Source: Nannocystaceae bacterium
Lineage (GTDB): Bacteria > Myxococcota_A > Polyangia > Nannocystales > Nannocystaceae
Direction of reading: 5' to 3'
NCBI GenBank assembly: GCA_019694555.1
Contig: JAIBBS010000016.1
Location: 1-64,000 of the forward strand
Length of the DNA: 64,000 nt
Shown: piece after piece, positions 17,676-25,964 of the stretch
Layout: each line of letters opens with the position of its first letter
Position numbering within the stretch: position 1 is the first letter of the stretch
Made by a program: the position numbers and the translations under genes
Notes under the pieces: generated by a model
The model's input: the letters and a program-made list of their open reading frames with translations, nothing else
Told to the model about the DNA's origin: nothing
The model's database searches: none

Positions 17676-18068
17676 CTACCAGTCGTCGTTGCCTTCGCTG
17701 TAGTCCTTCTCGAGCGAGTCGGCGGTGCCGGCGATCACGTGCAGCGGTCGCTCGAACTCGGCCGGGTCCATGGTCGACAGCGGCGCGTTGTGCAGCAGCA
17801 CGTAGTCCTCGTCGCTGTCGAGCGCGAGCGCTCCGATCGCGAACTCGGCGTTCTTGCGCAGGGCGATCTTCGCCGGCATCTCGGCGCCCTTGCACACCAC
17901 GCTGCGGAACTCGATCCACGACTCGTCGAACGCCTGGAAGTGGCGCACGCGGATCTTCTGCGTTCGGCCGTTGTCCATGCGGAAGACCAACGAGAAGAAC
18001 GCCTCCTCGTCGTCATCGAGGACATACTTCGAACGCGCATACTCCTGCAGCTCGGTCCAGGTCGGCAT
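17676..18068 (-). CDS. Small YbjN/CesT-chaperone-like protein
   Basis: 130 residues, no signal peptide. YARSKYVLDDDEEAFFSLVF, GRTQKIRVRHFQ, SWIEFRSVVC and FAIGALALDSDEDYVLLHN give the beta-beta-alpha pattern of the YbjN/type-III-secretion-chaperone fold, ending in an acidic helix (FERPLHVIAGTADSLEKDY). ATG 18068 gives a clean N-terminus and has AAGGGAG about 12 nt upstream. The caspase-like protein (residues 340-460) carries a similar domain. The family assignment is by pattern only. Confidence 0.5.
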   Translation of the reverse strand: MPTWTELQEYARSKYVLDDDEEAFFSLVFRMDNGRTQKIRVRHFQAFDESWIEFRSVVCKGAEMPAKIALRKNAEFAIGALALDSDEDYVLLHNAPLSTMDPAEFERPLHVIAGTADSLEKDYSEGNDDW

Positions 18069-18204
18069 CGTGATCGCGATCTCCCTTCGGGGGGCGACCA
18101 GCGTAACACGCAGGCCTACGCCGCCGCGGTCACGCGCCTGCGACGGCGCGATGCGTGCCTGCGACGCAGATCCCACGCGAGCGTCCGCGCGAGTTGACGC
18201 GCGG

Positions 18205-18224
18205 CAAAAAAGTGCCCCGGGCAC
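18205..18224 (-). terminator. Intrinsic terminator of the SRP RNA
   Basis: On the minus strand GTGCCCGGGGCAC (5-bp stem) is followed directly by six T residues (plus-strand A-run 18206-18211). Classic Rho-independent end; it overlaps the 3' strand of the SRP hairpin. Confidence 0.75.
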
Positions 18225-18299
18225 CCGGCCCCCCGTTACCGTTGCTACCTTCCGGTCCTGGCGGAGTTGGCGGAGGAACCGTCGCCCGAGGCATGAGGC
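18206..18299 (-). ncRNA. ffs: Signal recognition particle RNA (small bacterial type)
   Basis: The minus strand contains the conserved helix-8 core GCCAGGACCGGAAGGTAGCA, with the GGAA tetraloop at 18250-18253 and the asymmetric internal loop that binds Ffh. The flanks pair: 5' GCCTCGGGC with 3' GCCCGGGGC, and CCTCCG with CGGGGGG, giving one long hairpin of about 94 nt. That is the size of 4.5S RNA and lacks the Alu domain. The 3' end runs into a T-run. It guides signal-peptide-bearing ribosomes to the membrane. Two tRNA-Ser genes lie upstream in the same orientation. Confidence 0.88.
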
Positions 18300-18348
18300 C
18301 CCGCGACGGGGAAGCGTTGAAGCAGAGCTCGTCGGCCGATCGTGTGGG

Positions 18349-18436
18349 CGGAGAGGGCGGGATTCGAACCCGCGGTGGCGTTTTGCGCCACACATGATTT
18401 CCAGTCATGTACCTTCGGCCACTCGGACACCTCTCC
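18349..18436 (-). tRNA. tRNA-Ser (anticodon GGA)
   Basis: Acceptor GGAGAGG/CCTCTCC, anticodon stem-loop CATGA-CTGGAAA-TCATG (anticodon GGA), a long variable arm (GTGGCG...CGCCAC) typical of tRNA-Ser, T-loop GGTTCGAATCC and discriminator G. CCA is not encoded (CCC follows). Reads UCC/UCU codons. Confidence 0.96.
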
Positions 18437-18510
18437 ATGCGGATCGGCGAGAGGCGAGGGTTGGTTCGTGCGTGCTGGGTCGGGAACTGCCGACGCGAGG
18501 TCGGCTTGGG

Positions 18511-18596
18511 CGGAGAGGGAGGGATTCGAACCCCCGGAGGTTATTAGCCTCACCAGATTTCGAGTCTGGCACCTTCAACCACTCGGACACCTCTCC
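18511..18596 (-). tRNA. tRNA-Ser (anticodon CGA)
   Basis: Same GGAGAGG acceptor stem as the neighbouring tRNA. The anticodon stem-loop CCAGA-CTCGAAA-TCTGG gives anticodon CGA; long variable arm, T-loop GGTTCGAATCC, discriminator G, no encoded CCA. Reads UCG. 74 nt upstream of tRNA-Ser(GGA) and probably on the same transcript. Confidence 0.96.
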
Positions 18597-18614
18597 GTGG
18601 TCGTTGGGGCGCGG

Positions 18615-18642
18615 ACTGTAGCAGGATCGGGGCGGGGCACAA
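18615..18642 (-). promoter_or_regulatory. Promoter of the tRNA-Ser/SRP RNA cluster
   Basis: Minus strand -35 TTGTGC (18637-18642), 16-bp spacer, -10 TACAGT (18615-18620), then an 18-nt gap to the mature tRNA 5' end. No equally good box precedes the second tRNA or the SRP RNA. Confidence 0.6.
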
Positions 18643-18766
18643 GGGGCGGCGCCGGGGCGCGCCGGCGGTGGGCTGGCGCAGGCCGCCGCGGGTCACCACG
18701 CGCGGGCGTGGGCCCCGCGTGCCGGTGCGACCGGTGGGCGCCCCGGGCCCGCGGTCCGCGAGGCGC

Positions 18767-18772
18767 TATGGT
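18767..18772 (+). promoter_or_regulatory. -10 box of the YyaL-type gene
   Basis: TATGGT, 5 nt before ATG 18778. Confidence 0.45.
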
Positions 18773-18777
18773 GGCGC

Positions 18778-20910
18778 ATGGCCCCGCACGAGCCCGAGCC
18801 ACCGCACGCCGCAGTCCCGCCCGAGCGCGCTGCGGCGGCCGGTGACGCGCCCGCGGCGAGCAACCGCCTGGCGCGCTCGAGCAGCCCGTACCTGCGCCAG
18901 CACCAGCACAACCCGGTCGACTGGTACCCGTGGGGTCCCGAGGCGCTCGCGCTCGCGAAGGCGCAGGACCGGCCGATCCTGCTCTCGATCGGCTACAGCG
19001 CGTGTCACTGGTGCCACGTGATGGCGCACGAGTCGTTCGAGGATCCCGCGACCGCGGCGATCATGAACGCCCACTTCGTCAACGTGAAGGTCGATCGCGA
19101 GGAGCGACCCGATCTCGATCTCGTCTACCAGAAGGTCGTGCAGCTGATGGGGCAGGGCGGCGGGTGGCCGCTGACGGTGTTCCTGACGCCCGACGGCGCG
19201 CCGTTCTACGGCGGCACCTACTTCCCACCGCAGCCGCGTCACGGCCGGCCCGGCTTCGCGCAGCTGCTGCACGCGATCACGCAGCTGTGGTCGCAGCGAC
19301 GCGACGACGTGACGATGCAGGTCGAGTCGCTGCGCGAGGGCATGCAGTCGATGGCGACGATCGTCGACGAGGAGCGTGCGCAGGCCGGCGGTGTGGCGCC
19401 GCTGGGCACCGCCGCGGCGCTGCGCGAGGCGGTCGGGCGGCTGGTGACGCGCATCGATCCGCAGTGGGGTGGTTTCGGGCGCGAGCCCAAGTTCCCCAAC
19501 CCCACCGCGCTCGAGCTGCTGGCCATGGTCGCGCGCGGGCCCAGCGGCGATCGACTCGCGACCGACTGCGGCAACGCGCTGCGCCTGACGCTGGACAAGC
19601 TGTACGAGGGCGGTATCTACGATCACCTGCGCGGCGGCTTCGCGCGCTACAGCACCGATCGCCAGTGGCTGGTGCCGCACTTCGAGAAGATGCTCTACGA
19701 CAACGCGCAGCTGCTGCCGCTGTTCGCCGAGGCCGCGACGGCGTGGCCCGAGGCCGAGCACCTGCAGCGCGTCGCGGTCGAGACGGTGGCGTACCTGCAC
19801 GCGGACATGCGCGCCCACGACGGCACGTACTTCAGCGCGACCGATGCCGACAGCGAGGGTGAAGAGGGCAAGTACTTCTGCTGGACGCGCGACGAGATCG
19901 CCGCGGAGATCGACGACGAAGCCCTGCGCGAGCTGTTCTTCCGCGTGTACGGTTGCGCGCCGGGCGGGAACTTCGAGCACGATCGATCGATCCTGCACCT
20001 GCCGCGACCGCTGGCGGAGGTCGCGGCCGCGCGCGGCACCGACGTCGCGGGGCTGCTCGCGACGCTGGCACCGGTGCGTGCGCGCTTGCTGGCGAAGCGA
20101 GGCCAGCGCGTGCCGCCGCTGCGCGACGAGAAGATCCTGACCGGACCCAACGCGCTGCTCGCCAGCGGGCTGGTGCGCGCCGCGGCGGCGCTGGGCGAGC
20201 ACGCGCAGGGCTGGGTCGCGGCCGCGCAGCAGTGCGTCGAGGCGTTGTGGCAGCGCCACCGCGACGCCGACGGTCGCGTGCTGCGATCGGGCTTCGAGGG
20301 CGTGGTGCAGCTGCGCGCCGTGCTCGACGACGTCGCGGCGCTCGGCCGCGCGTGCCTGGACCTGCACGAGGCCACGCTCGCACCGCAGTGGCTCGATCGT
20401 GCGGCGAGCCTGGGCGAGGACGTGCTGCGCCACCACGCGCGCGCCGAGCTCGATGGGTTGTGGTTCACCGCCGACGATGCCGAGGCGCTGATCGAGCGCA
20501 GTGAGAGTCAGCACGACGGGCCGATGCCCTCGGGTGTCGCGCTGGCGGTCGAGCTGCTCGCGCGGCTCGACGCCTGCGAGCGCGCACCGGAGCCGGCGCG
20601 CGCCCTGCTCGATGGCGTGCTCGATCGCTTCCGCGGCGCGAGCACCCATCCCTTCGGCTACGCGAGCCTCGTGCGCGCCGCGTCGTTCGCGGGGCCGGAG
20701 GTCCCGCACGTGAAGCTGTACGCCGCGGATCCGCAGGAGCCCACGGTGCAGCGCTGGCGCGAGATGCTCGCGTCGCTGCGGACGCAGCGGGTGTTGCCGA
20801 TCGCGTGGAGCTGGCACCACGCGCCGCGGGTGTTCGCGGTCGTGTGTCGGCAGCAGACCTGCACCGCGATGCTCCGCGACGACGACGCGCTGCGCGCGGC
20901 GCTGGGCTGA
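18778..20910 (+). CDS. YyaL/SSP411-type thioredoxin-like protein
   Basis: 710 residues. The N-terminal DUF255 thioredoxin-like domain begins at about residue 32 with [19 protein letters not shown]. It has CHWCHVM at about 76-82 and the family motifs [30 protein letters not shown] and YFPP. The remaining 500 residues form an (alpha/alpha)6-barrel region ([46 protein letters not shown]) as in N-acylglucosamine 2-epimerase-like proteins. Family members are conserved from bacteria to mammals (SPATA20), but the reaction is not established. Full length and intact. Single gene with its own promoter, next to the divergent tRNA cluster. Confidence 0.9.
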   Translation: MAPHEPEPPHAAVPPERAAAAGDAPAASNRLARSSSPYLRQHQHNPVDWYPWGPEALALAKAQDRPILLSIGYSACHWCHVMAHESFEDPATAAIMNAHFVNVKVDREERPDLDLVYQKVVQLMGQGGGWPLTVFLTPDGAPFYGGTYFPPQPRHGRPGFAQLLHAITQLWSQRRDDVTMQVESLREGMQSMATIVDEERAQAGGVAPLGTAAALREAVGRLVTRIDPQWGGFGREPKFPNPTALELLAMVARGPSGDRLATDCGNALRLTLDKLYEGGIYDHLRGGFARYSTDRQWLVPHFEKMLYDNAQLLPLFAEAATAWPEAEHLQRVAVETVAYLHADMRAHDGTYFSATDADSEGEEGKYFCWTRDEIAAEIDDEALRELFFRVYGCAPGGNFEHDRSILHLPRPLAEVAAARGTDVAGLLATLAPVRARLLAKRGQRVPPLRDEKILTGPNALLASGLVRAAAALGEHAQGWVAAAQQCVEALWQRHRDADGRVLRSGFEGVVQLRAVLDDVAALGRACLDLHEATLAPQWLDRAASLGEDVLRHHARAELDGLWFTADDAEALIERSESQHDGPMPSGVALAVELLARLDACERAPEPARALLDGVLDRFRGASTHPFGYASLVRAASFAGPEVPHVKLYAADPQEPTVQRWREMLASLRTQRVLPIAWSWHHAPRVFAVVCRQQTCTAMLRDDDALRAALG

Positions 20911-21033
20911 GGGCACGCGCCGCGATCACGGGCGCAGGATCGCGGTCACGGTGCGCAGCATGATTCCCGTCCTCCGATCGACCGCGCGTTCGCCGGGCGT
21001 GAACCGTCGTCGTCGGTGCAGCACCCTAGCGCC

Positions 21034-21564
21034 GTGAACTCCCCCCGTATCCTGGCTTCGTTCCTCTTCGCTTCGATGATCCCCGCCGCGTGCGCCGCAG
21101 ACGACTCCGACGACGGCGCATCCGACGGCGACGGCTCCGCGAGCGCCGACAGCGGCGGCACCGACGGCTCGATGACCGGCGCGTCCGCGAGCGGCGCGTC
21201 GGCGAGCGGCGCGTCGGCGAGCGCGAGCGCGTCGGCCAGCGCCTCGGCGACCACCGACGCCAGCGCGAGCGCCAGCGCGAGCGCCAGCGAGAGCACCGGC
21301 GCCGCGGCCTGCGACGGCGATCTCAGCCCGCTGGCGAGCTCGCCGTTCGGCTGGGACCTCGCGTGCCTGGGCGAGCTGTGCTGCGACGCCGCGACCGCGT
21401 GCGCCGCGAATGCCGGCTGCGTCGCCTACGACGCGTGCATCTTCCCGTGCCTGTCGATGGGCGACGTCGACGCGCAGCAGGCGTGCATCATGGATTGCCA
21501 GAGCCAGAACGCGCCCGCCGAGGTCGGCTACGACGCGTTCTCGGCGTGTGCCTCCGGTTGCTGA
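21034..21564 (+). CDS. Ser/Ala-rich linker lipoprotein with Cys-rich C-terminus
   Basis: 176 residues from GTG 21034. Signal peptide ending in lipobox IPAAC, then roughly 75 residues almost entirely Ala, Ser, Gly, Asp and Thr (GASASGASASGASASASAS), and an 80-residue tail with ten Cys (LACLGELCCDAATACAANAG and following). The linker would hold a disulfide-stabilised knob off the membrane. No known family. GTG was chosen because it gives a compact signal peptide. Confidence 0.65.
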   Translation: MNSPRILASFLFASMIPAACAADDSDDGASDGDGSASADSGGTDGSMTGASASGASASGASASASASASASATTDASASASASASESTGAAACDGDLSPLASSPFGWDLACLGELCCDAATACAANAGCVAYDACIFPCLSMGDVDAQQACIMDCQSQNAPAEVGYDAFSACASGC

Positions 21565-21723
21565 CCTTCGCCCGCGCATCGATCGACTCAACCCAGCGAC
21601 GCGAGCTTGCTGAGGTCGAGTCCGGCGCGCGTCAGCTCGGCGCGCGCCGACTCGCTCAGCCGTCCCGTCGCGCGCGCGCGGCCGCGGTGCGGGCCTCGTG
21701 GTCCTGGGCCCGGGCCGCGCGGC
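21565..21723. other. Convergent intergenic region
   Basis: 159 bp between two convergent genes. On the minus strand about 27 codons ending at 21588 (ending LSKLASLG) look coding, but they have no start codon in frame and are not called as a gene. Nothing else seen. Confidence 0.4.
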
Positions 21724-23166
21724 TCACTTGCTCGCGATCTCGATCGTCCCCACGTCGACCGGTTCGCCGGGCTTCATCGTCGAGCCCAGCGCGGTGCCCA
21801 TCGTGATCTGCCACTTGCGGCCGATCTTCACCGCGACGCCGTAGGCGCCCAGCGGGACGTCGTCGAAGCGGAAGCGGCCTTCGGCGTCGGTCTTGCCGCG
21901 CAGGTGGGTGGGCGCGCCGGTGCAGGGCGTGCGCGAGTAGATCATCGAGGGGCTCTCGCACAGCTCGACCGCGACGCCGGCGACGCCCTTGTCGCCCTCG
22001 GCGATGCGGCCCGAGATGCTGCCCTTGTGCAGCTCGCCGGCCTTGGGCAGCTCGGGGCCGTCGCCCTGCACGAGGATGAAATTCACCTGGCCCGCGATCG
22101 CGTCCTGCGTGCCCGAGCGCCACACGGTGCGCGCGTCGCCGGGGCCGAGGATCGCGACGCCGCCGTCGCCGGCGACCCACACGCGCTGGCGGTCGTCGAC
22201 GGCGATCGCGGACAGCGTGCCGATCTTGAAGTCACCGGGCGCGTGGTAGCGCGCGACCGCGGGCGTGAACACGGCCACGCCTTCGAGATCGTTCTGGATC
22301 ACGCCGACGCCTTTGGCGGAAAACGCGAGATCGCCCAAGGAGCCGTAGCCAGAGCGCGGCAGCTTGGCCTTGGTCACGCCGCCCTTGCCGTCGGTGACGA
22401 GCCCGGCTTCGTTGCCGACGATCCACACGCGCCCCGAGGGATCGCGCAGCGCGGTCTCGATGAAGTTGTAGCGCCCGCCGCTGCCGACACGCTTCCAGCC
22501 CGCGTCGGTGCGCGTGAAGATCGAGTCCGAGGTCGCGACCCACGGTTGATCGCTCGCATCGACCGCGATCGCCATCAGCAACACCTCGCCGGTGCCGAAG
22601 GTCGCGACGGGCTCGGTCGTCCACGTCGCGGCCTCCTCCGCGCGGAAGCTCGCGCCCTCGGTGCCGAGCACCCACATGCCGCCCTTGCTGTCGATCTCGA
22701 ACGCCCGCGCGCCGCCGGGGACCGAGATCGTCGCACCGATGCCGCTGCCGTCGATGGGCACGATGCCGTCGAAGGACAGACCGAACAGCTTGCCGCTGGG
22801 CGCCCGCTCGACCGCCTGCACGTAGCGGCTGGCCGAGCCCTCGATCGTGGTGAAGCCGCCCGCGTCGAGCACGACCATGCCCTTGTCGCGGACGAAGAAG
22901 ATCGCGGCGGCATCGAGCGACGCGACCGTGCCGGCGGGCTTGTCACCGTCGGGCGCGGGTGTGTCCGCCTTCGCGTCGGCCTTGGTCTCCGCCTTCGCGT
23001 CGGCCTTGGTCTCCGCCTTCGCGTCGGCCTTGGTCTCCGTCTTCGCGTCGGCCTTGGCCGGCGCGGACGCGCTCGACGAGGGCGAGGTCTGGGGCTGCGG
23101 CGCCGCAGCCTGGTCGCACGCGAGCGAAACGAGCACCGGCGCGAGGGCGAGGCGAAGGCGAGGCAT
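21724..23166 (-). CDS. Beta-propeller lipoprotein with carboxypeptidase-regulatory-like C-terminus
   Basis: 480 residues. Signal peptide with lipobox LVSLAC, then a linker of Lys/Ala/Asp/Glu repeats (KADAKAET units). Next come about 300 residues of propeller-type repeats (GKLFGLSFDGIVPIDG, GGMWVLGTEGASF, DQPWVATSDSIFTR, RVWIVGNEAGLV, RVWVAGDGGVAILG) resembling the sensor propellers of hybrid two-component proteins. The C-terminal 100 residues (GSISGRIAEGDKGVAGVAVE, then GKTDAEGRFRFDDVPLGAYG) match the carboxypeptidase-regulatory-like beta-sandwich. Expected at the cell surface or periplasmic face. Function unknown. Divergent from the next gene across 77 bp. Confidence 0.7.
   Translation of the reverse strand: MPRLRLALAPVLVSLACDQAAAPQPQTSPSSSASAPAKADAKTETKADAKAETKADAKAETKADAKADTPAPDGDKPAGTVASLDAAAIFFVRDKGMVVLDAGGFTTIEGSASRYVQAVERAPSGKLFGLSFDGIVPIDGSGIGATISVPGGARAFEIDSKGGMWVLGTEGASFRAEEAATWTTEPVATFGTGEVLLMAIAVDASDQPWVATSDSIFTRTDAGWKRVGSGGRYNFIETALRDPSGRVWIVGNEAGLVTDGKGGVTKAKLPRSGYGSLGDLAFSAKGVGVIQNDLEGVAVFTPAVARYHAPGDFKIGTLSAIAVDDRQRVWVAGDGGVAILGPGDARTVWRSGTQDAIAGQVNFILVQGDGPELPKAGELHKGSISGRIAEGDKGVAGVAVELCESPSMIYSRTPCTGAPTHLRGKTDAEGRFRFDDVPLGAYGVAVKIGRKWQITMGTALGSTMKPGEPVDVGTIEIASK
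22973..23060. repeat. 24-bp tandem repeat in the linker of the propeller lipoprotein
   Basis: About 3.5 copies of a 24-bp unit (plus strand GCGTCGGCCTTGGTCTCCGC and four more bases), encoding the in-frame octapeptide KADAKAET. Confidence 0.8.
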
Positions 23167-23230
23167 CACCGCTTCACGACGTTCGCGGCACCCGGCGGTT
23201 GCAGCGTGCGTTCGCGACCGCGGGCCCGGG

Positions 23231-23236
23231 TATAGT
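23231..23236 (+). promoter_or_regulatory. -10 box of the Cys-rich lipoprotein gene
   Basis: TATAGT, 7 nt before ATG 23244. Confidence 0.5.
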
Positions 23237-23243
23237 GTCCGCG

Positions 23244-23672
23244 ATGGCGACGCTGGTGCATCGGCTCGGGTCGGCAGCGCTGCGCCACGGCGTCGCCCTG
23301 CTCGCGGTCGCGTGCGGTCCGCAGGTCGATGGTGGCGGCGACGCCTCGACCGGCGATCTCGGCGAGCGACCCGAGGCGATGGGCGCGATGTACTCGGCGT
23401 GCTCGCAGGTCGAAGAGTGCGCACCGCTGGGCTACTGCGTGTACCCCACGCGCGAGGGCGGCTTCTGCTCGGCCCGCTGCGCGGCTCCCGGCGACGCGAG
23501 CACCTGCGACGAAGCGCCGGGCGAGGGCGCCGAGGTCTCGTGCCTCGACATCGGCCTGCCCGAGGGCGACGAGGTCTGCGCGCTCGACTGCTCCGCCGGC
23601 GGCTGCCCGCAGGGCATGCGCTGCGAGGCCATCGCGACGCCCGCGGGGCAAGAGCGGCGGATCTGCTTCTAG
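23244..23672 (+). CDS. Cys-rich lipoprotein
   Basis: 142 residues. Signal peptide with lipobox LLAVAC, a short Gly/Asp/Ser linker, then a compact domain with ten Cys (YSACSQVEECAPLGYCVY, FCSARCAAPGDASTC, CSAGGCPQGMRC), probably a disulfide-bonded knob. Similar Cys-rich units occur in many myxobacterial surface lipoproteins and resemble the CxxDxDCPxGxxC spacing in the FG-GAP protein at 33504. No named family. Confidence 0.7.
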   Translation: MATLVHRLGSAALRHGVALLAVACGPQVDGGGDASTGDLGERPEAMGAMYSACSQVEECAPLGYCVYPTREGGFCSARCAAPGDASTCDEAPGEGAEVSCLDIGLPEGDEVCALDCSAGGCPQGMRCEAIATPAGQERRICF

Positions 23673-23729
23673 CCAGCCGCGCGCGGGCATGCTCCGCGTG
23701 CTTCCGTACCGAGCGCGCGCGCAGCCTGG

Positions 23730-23735
23730 TACCCT
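23730..23735 (+). promoter_or_regulatory. -10 box of the 93-residue protein gene
   Basis: TACCCT, 9 nt before ATG 23745. Confidence 0.4.
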
Positions 23736-23744
23736 GAAACCGCA

Positions 23745-24026
23745 ATGCCGTACGTCGAGTATGCGTGCGAGGGGCGCCTGCTCTTCCGCACCGAGACCAC
23801 CGAAGGCTCGCAGTTCGTGCCGCGCGTGCACGAGATCGTCGTGATCGACGACGAGCCCTACATGGTCGTGGACGTGGAGTACTGGGCCCGGCGCATGGGC
23901 TCGACCGACCGACGGTTCGTGTGGCCCACCGTGTACGTGATCCCGGTGCCCGCCGAAGAGTGGCAGCTGCGGCTCGAGCGTCGCAACACCCGCGAGTCGC
24001 ACGGCAAACCACCGATCCGCTACTAG
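23745..24026 (+). CDS. Small hypothetical protein upstream of plsC-like gene
   Basis: 93 residues, no signal peptide or membrane span. Begins MPYVEYACEGRLLFRTE. The middle (FVPRVHEIVVIDDEPYMVVD) is beta-rich and the end is basic. I do not recognise it. Its stop lies 16 bp before the acyltransferase start, so the two, with the SDR gene, probably form an operon driven by the -10 box above. Codon use matches its neighbours, so it looks like a real gene. Confidence 0.6.
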   Translation: MPYVEYACEGRLLFRTETTEGSQFVPRVHEIVVIDDEPYMVVDVEYWARRMGSTDRRFVWPTVYVIPVPAEEWQLRLERRNTRESHGKPPIRY

Positions 24027-24042
24027 ACCCGCGCGATCCATC

Positions 24043-24906
24043 ATGTTCGGCCGTCGCAGAATCGAGCTCATCAAGGCGCTGCTGCCCGACGCCGAGTGGG
24101 AGCGCGTGCAGGCCTACGCGTTGACCGACGCGGGCTTCGGCACCGATCCGTTCGGCACCGATCCCGACGTGCTCGGGCTGGGCTACGCGGTCGGCTACTG
24201 GCTGCACCGCCACTACTTCCGCGTGGTCTCGAGCGGTCACGAGCACGTGCCGCGCAACGGCGCCGGCGTGATCGTCGGCAACCACAGCGGCGTGTTGCCG
24301 TTCGACGCGATCATGCTCGCGGTCGACGTCTTCCGTCACACCGATCCGCCGCGGCTGATGCGGTTCATGGTCGACTACTTCGTCTACCAGGTGCCGTTTC
24401 TGGGCGTGTTCTTCCGCAGCCTCGGACAGATGCCGGGCACGCGTCGCAACTTCGACGGCCTGGTCGAAGAGGGCCACGTCATCGGCATCTTCCCCGAGGG
24501 CGCAGAGGCACTGGGCAAGCCGGCCGAGCGCCGCTACGAGCTGTATCCGTTCTCGCACGGCCACGTCGAGCTGGCCGCGCGCCATCGCGTGCCGGTGGTG
24601 CCGTTCGGCCTGGTCGGTGCCGAGGAGCAGATGACGCTCGTCACCGATCTCAAGCCGCTCGCGCGCGCGCTGCGACTGCCGTACTTCCCCATCACCACGA
24701 CGTTCCCGTGGTTGGGACCGCTGGGGTTGTTGCCCAAGCCGGTGCGCTACTACGTGCACTACGGTGAGCCGATCACCATCGATCCCGACGCGCTGCGCAG
24801 CGTCGAGGTGCGCGAGCACGAGGTCGCGCGCGTGCGCGACACCGTCGCCGATCTGATCCAGCGCGGGCTCGAGCAGCGCCGCGACTACGAGGGGGCGCAG
24901 AGCTGA
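24043..24906 (+). CDS. PlsC-type lysophospholipid acyltransferase
   Basis: 287 residues. VGNHSGVLPFD (about 82-92) contains the NHx4D catalytic motif; GQMPGTRRNFD and IGIFPEGAEALG (FPEG) are the glycerophosphate-binding motifs II and III. FGLVGAEEQ is typical of the family. Expected to transfer acyl chains to a lysophospholipid or related acceptor on the inner face of the membrane. Its stop overlaps the next ATG (ATGA), so it is translationally coupled to the SDR-like gene. Confidence 0.85.
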   Translation: MFGRRRIELIKALLPDAEWERVQAYALTDAGFGTDPFGTDPDVLGLGYAVGYWLHRHYFRVVSSGHEHVPRNGAGVIVGNHSGVLPFDAIMLAVDVFRHTDPPRLMRFMVDYFVYQVPFLGVFFRSLGQMPGTRRNFDGLVEEGHVIGIFPEGAEALGKPAERRYELYPFSHGHVELAARHRVPVVPFGLVGAEEQMTLVTDLKPLARALRLPYFPITTTFPWLGPLGLLPKPVRYYVHYGEPITIDPDALRSVEVREHEVARVRDTVADLIQRGLEQRRDYEGAQS

Positions 24907-25961
24907 TGGCCGAGAGCACCAAGATCCCCACGCTGAAGGCGGCCGCGCTGGTCAACCCGGCGGAGATGGCGACGCCCGGGACGCTGCGCGAGGGCCCGCG
25001 CCGCGTGTTCGTGGCGGGCGCACGCCGCCGCGTCGCCGTGCACGTCATCGAGCGCCTGTTGGCGGCGCCCGAGGTCGACCTCGTGCTCGGGGTCGATCGC
25101 GGCGCGTGCCCGCCGGCGCTGCTGGGCTGCGACCCGGAGCGCTTCATCTTCGCGTCTGCGGATCTGAGCAAGCGCCGCGAGGTCGACAACCTGTTCCTGC
25201 TCGATCGCCTGCGCGAGCGCCCGGTCGACACCGTGGTGCACCTGGCGTTCCAGGGCAACCCCAAGGGCTACGGCGTCGAGAGCCACGAGTTCAACGTCAA
25301 CGCCGCGCGCCACCTGCTCGACGCGAGCCTGCGCCACGGCGTGGCCAAGTACATCTTCCTGTCGAGCGACGCGGTCTACAAGATCGGCCCGCGCACCGAC
25401 TACAAGGTCCGCGAGGACGGCGAGCTCAACCTCGATCCGGACGTGCACCCGATCCTGCGCGACACCATCGACGCGGAGTTCATGTGCCGCGCCAAGATGG
25501 ATCGCCCCGACTGCGAGGTCATGGTGCTGCGGCCCAGCGGCGTGTTCGGCGGCGGGGTGCTCTCGGGCGTGAACCTGCTGTTCGAGAGCACGCCACCGGT
25601 GCTGCCGGTGGGCTTCGATCCCATGATCAACCCCACGAGCAAGGAGCGGCTGGGCCGCGACATCCTGCTCGCGATCTTCCTGCACGGCAAAGGCGTGTAC
25701 AACGTCGCGGGGCTGACGGTCGGACCGTTGACGAAGTTCCTCGAGGAGCGCGGCATCCGTCCGATCCGCGTGCCGGGTCCGGCGCTGGGCGTGGTCAATC
25801 GCATGCAGCGCATCCTCGGCATGACGCGCTACCACGCCGGCTTCCACCCCAAGCGCCTGTACTTCAGCCTCGTGCTCGACGACAGCCGCTTCGAGCGGAT
25901 CTTCCGCGCCAACGCCGAGTCGGTGCTGGCACTCGCACGCTCGCCCGATCCGGGTCCGTGA
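24906..25961 (+). CDS. Atypical extended SDR / NAD-epimerase-like protein
   Basis: 351 residues. The Rossmann start is recognisable (RRVFVAGARRRVAVHVIERL) but lacks the GxxGxxG glycines (GARRRVA). DLSKRREVDNL, VDTVVHLAFQGNP, FNVNAARHLLDASLRHGVAK and IFLSSDAVYKIG follow the SDR order. The usual YxxxK reads FMCRAK here, with the catalytic Tyr missing. LRPSGVFGGGV and a C-terminal substrate lobe complete the fold. It may bind a nucleotide without acting as a normal oxidoreductase. Starts on the last base of the acyltransferase stop, so the two products are made together, suggesting a joint role in lipid or surface-lipid chemistry. Confidence 0.75.
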   Translation: MAESTKIPTLKAAALVNPAEMATPGTLREGPRRVFVAGARRRVAVHVIERLLAAPEVDLVLGVDRGACPPALLGCDPERFIFASADLSKRREVDNLFLLDRLRERPVDTVVHLAFQGNPKGYGVESHEFNVNAARHLLDASLRHGVAKYIFLSSDAVYKIGPRTDYKVREDGELNLDPDVHPILRDTIDAEFMCRAKMDRPDCEVMVLRPSGVFGGGVLSGVNLLFESTPPVLPVGFDPMINPTSKERLGRDILLAIFLHGKGVYNVAGLTVGPLTKFLEERGIRPIRVPGPALGVVNRMQRILGMTRYHAGFHPKRLYFSLVLDDSRFERIFRANAESVLALARSPDPGP

Positions 25962-25964
25962 GCG

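Noticed and set aside
21588-21670. Coding-like 27 codons on the minus strand downstream of the propeller lipoprotein gene
   Set aside because: No in-frame start codon and different frame from the gene before it; too short to be called a remnant of anything.
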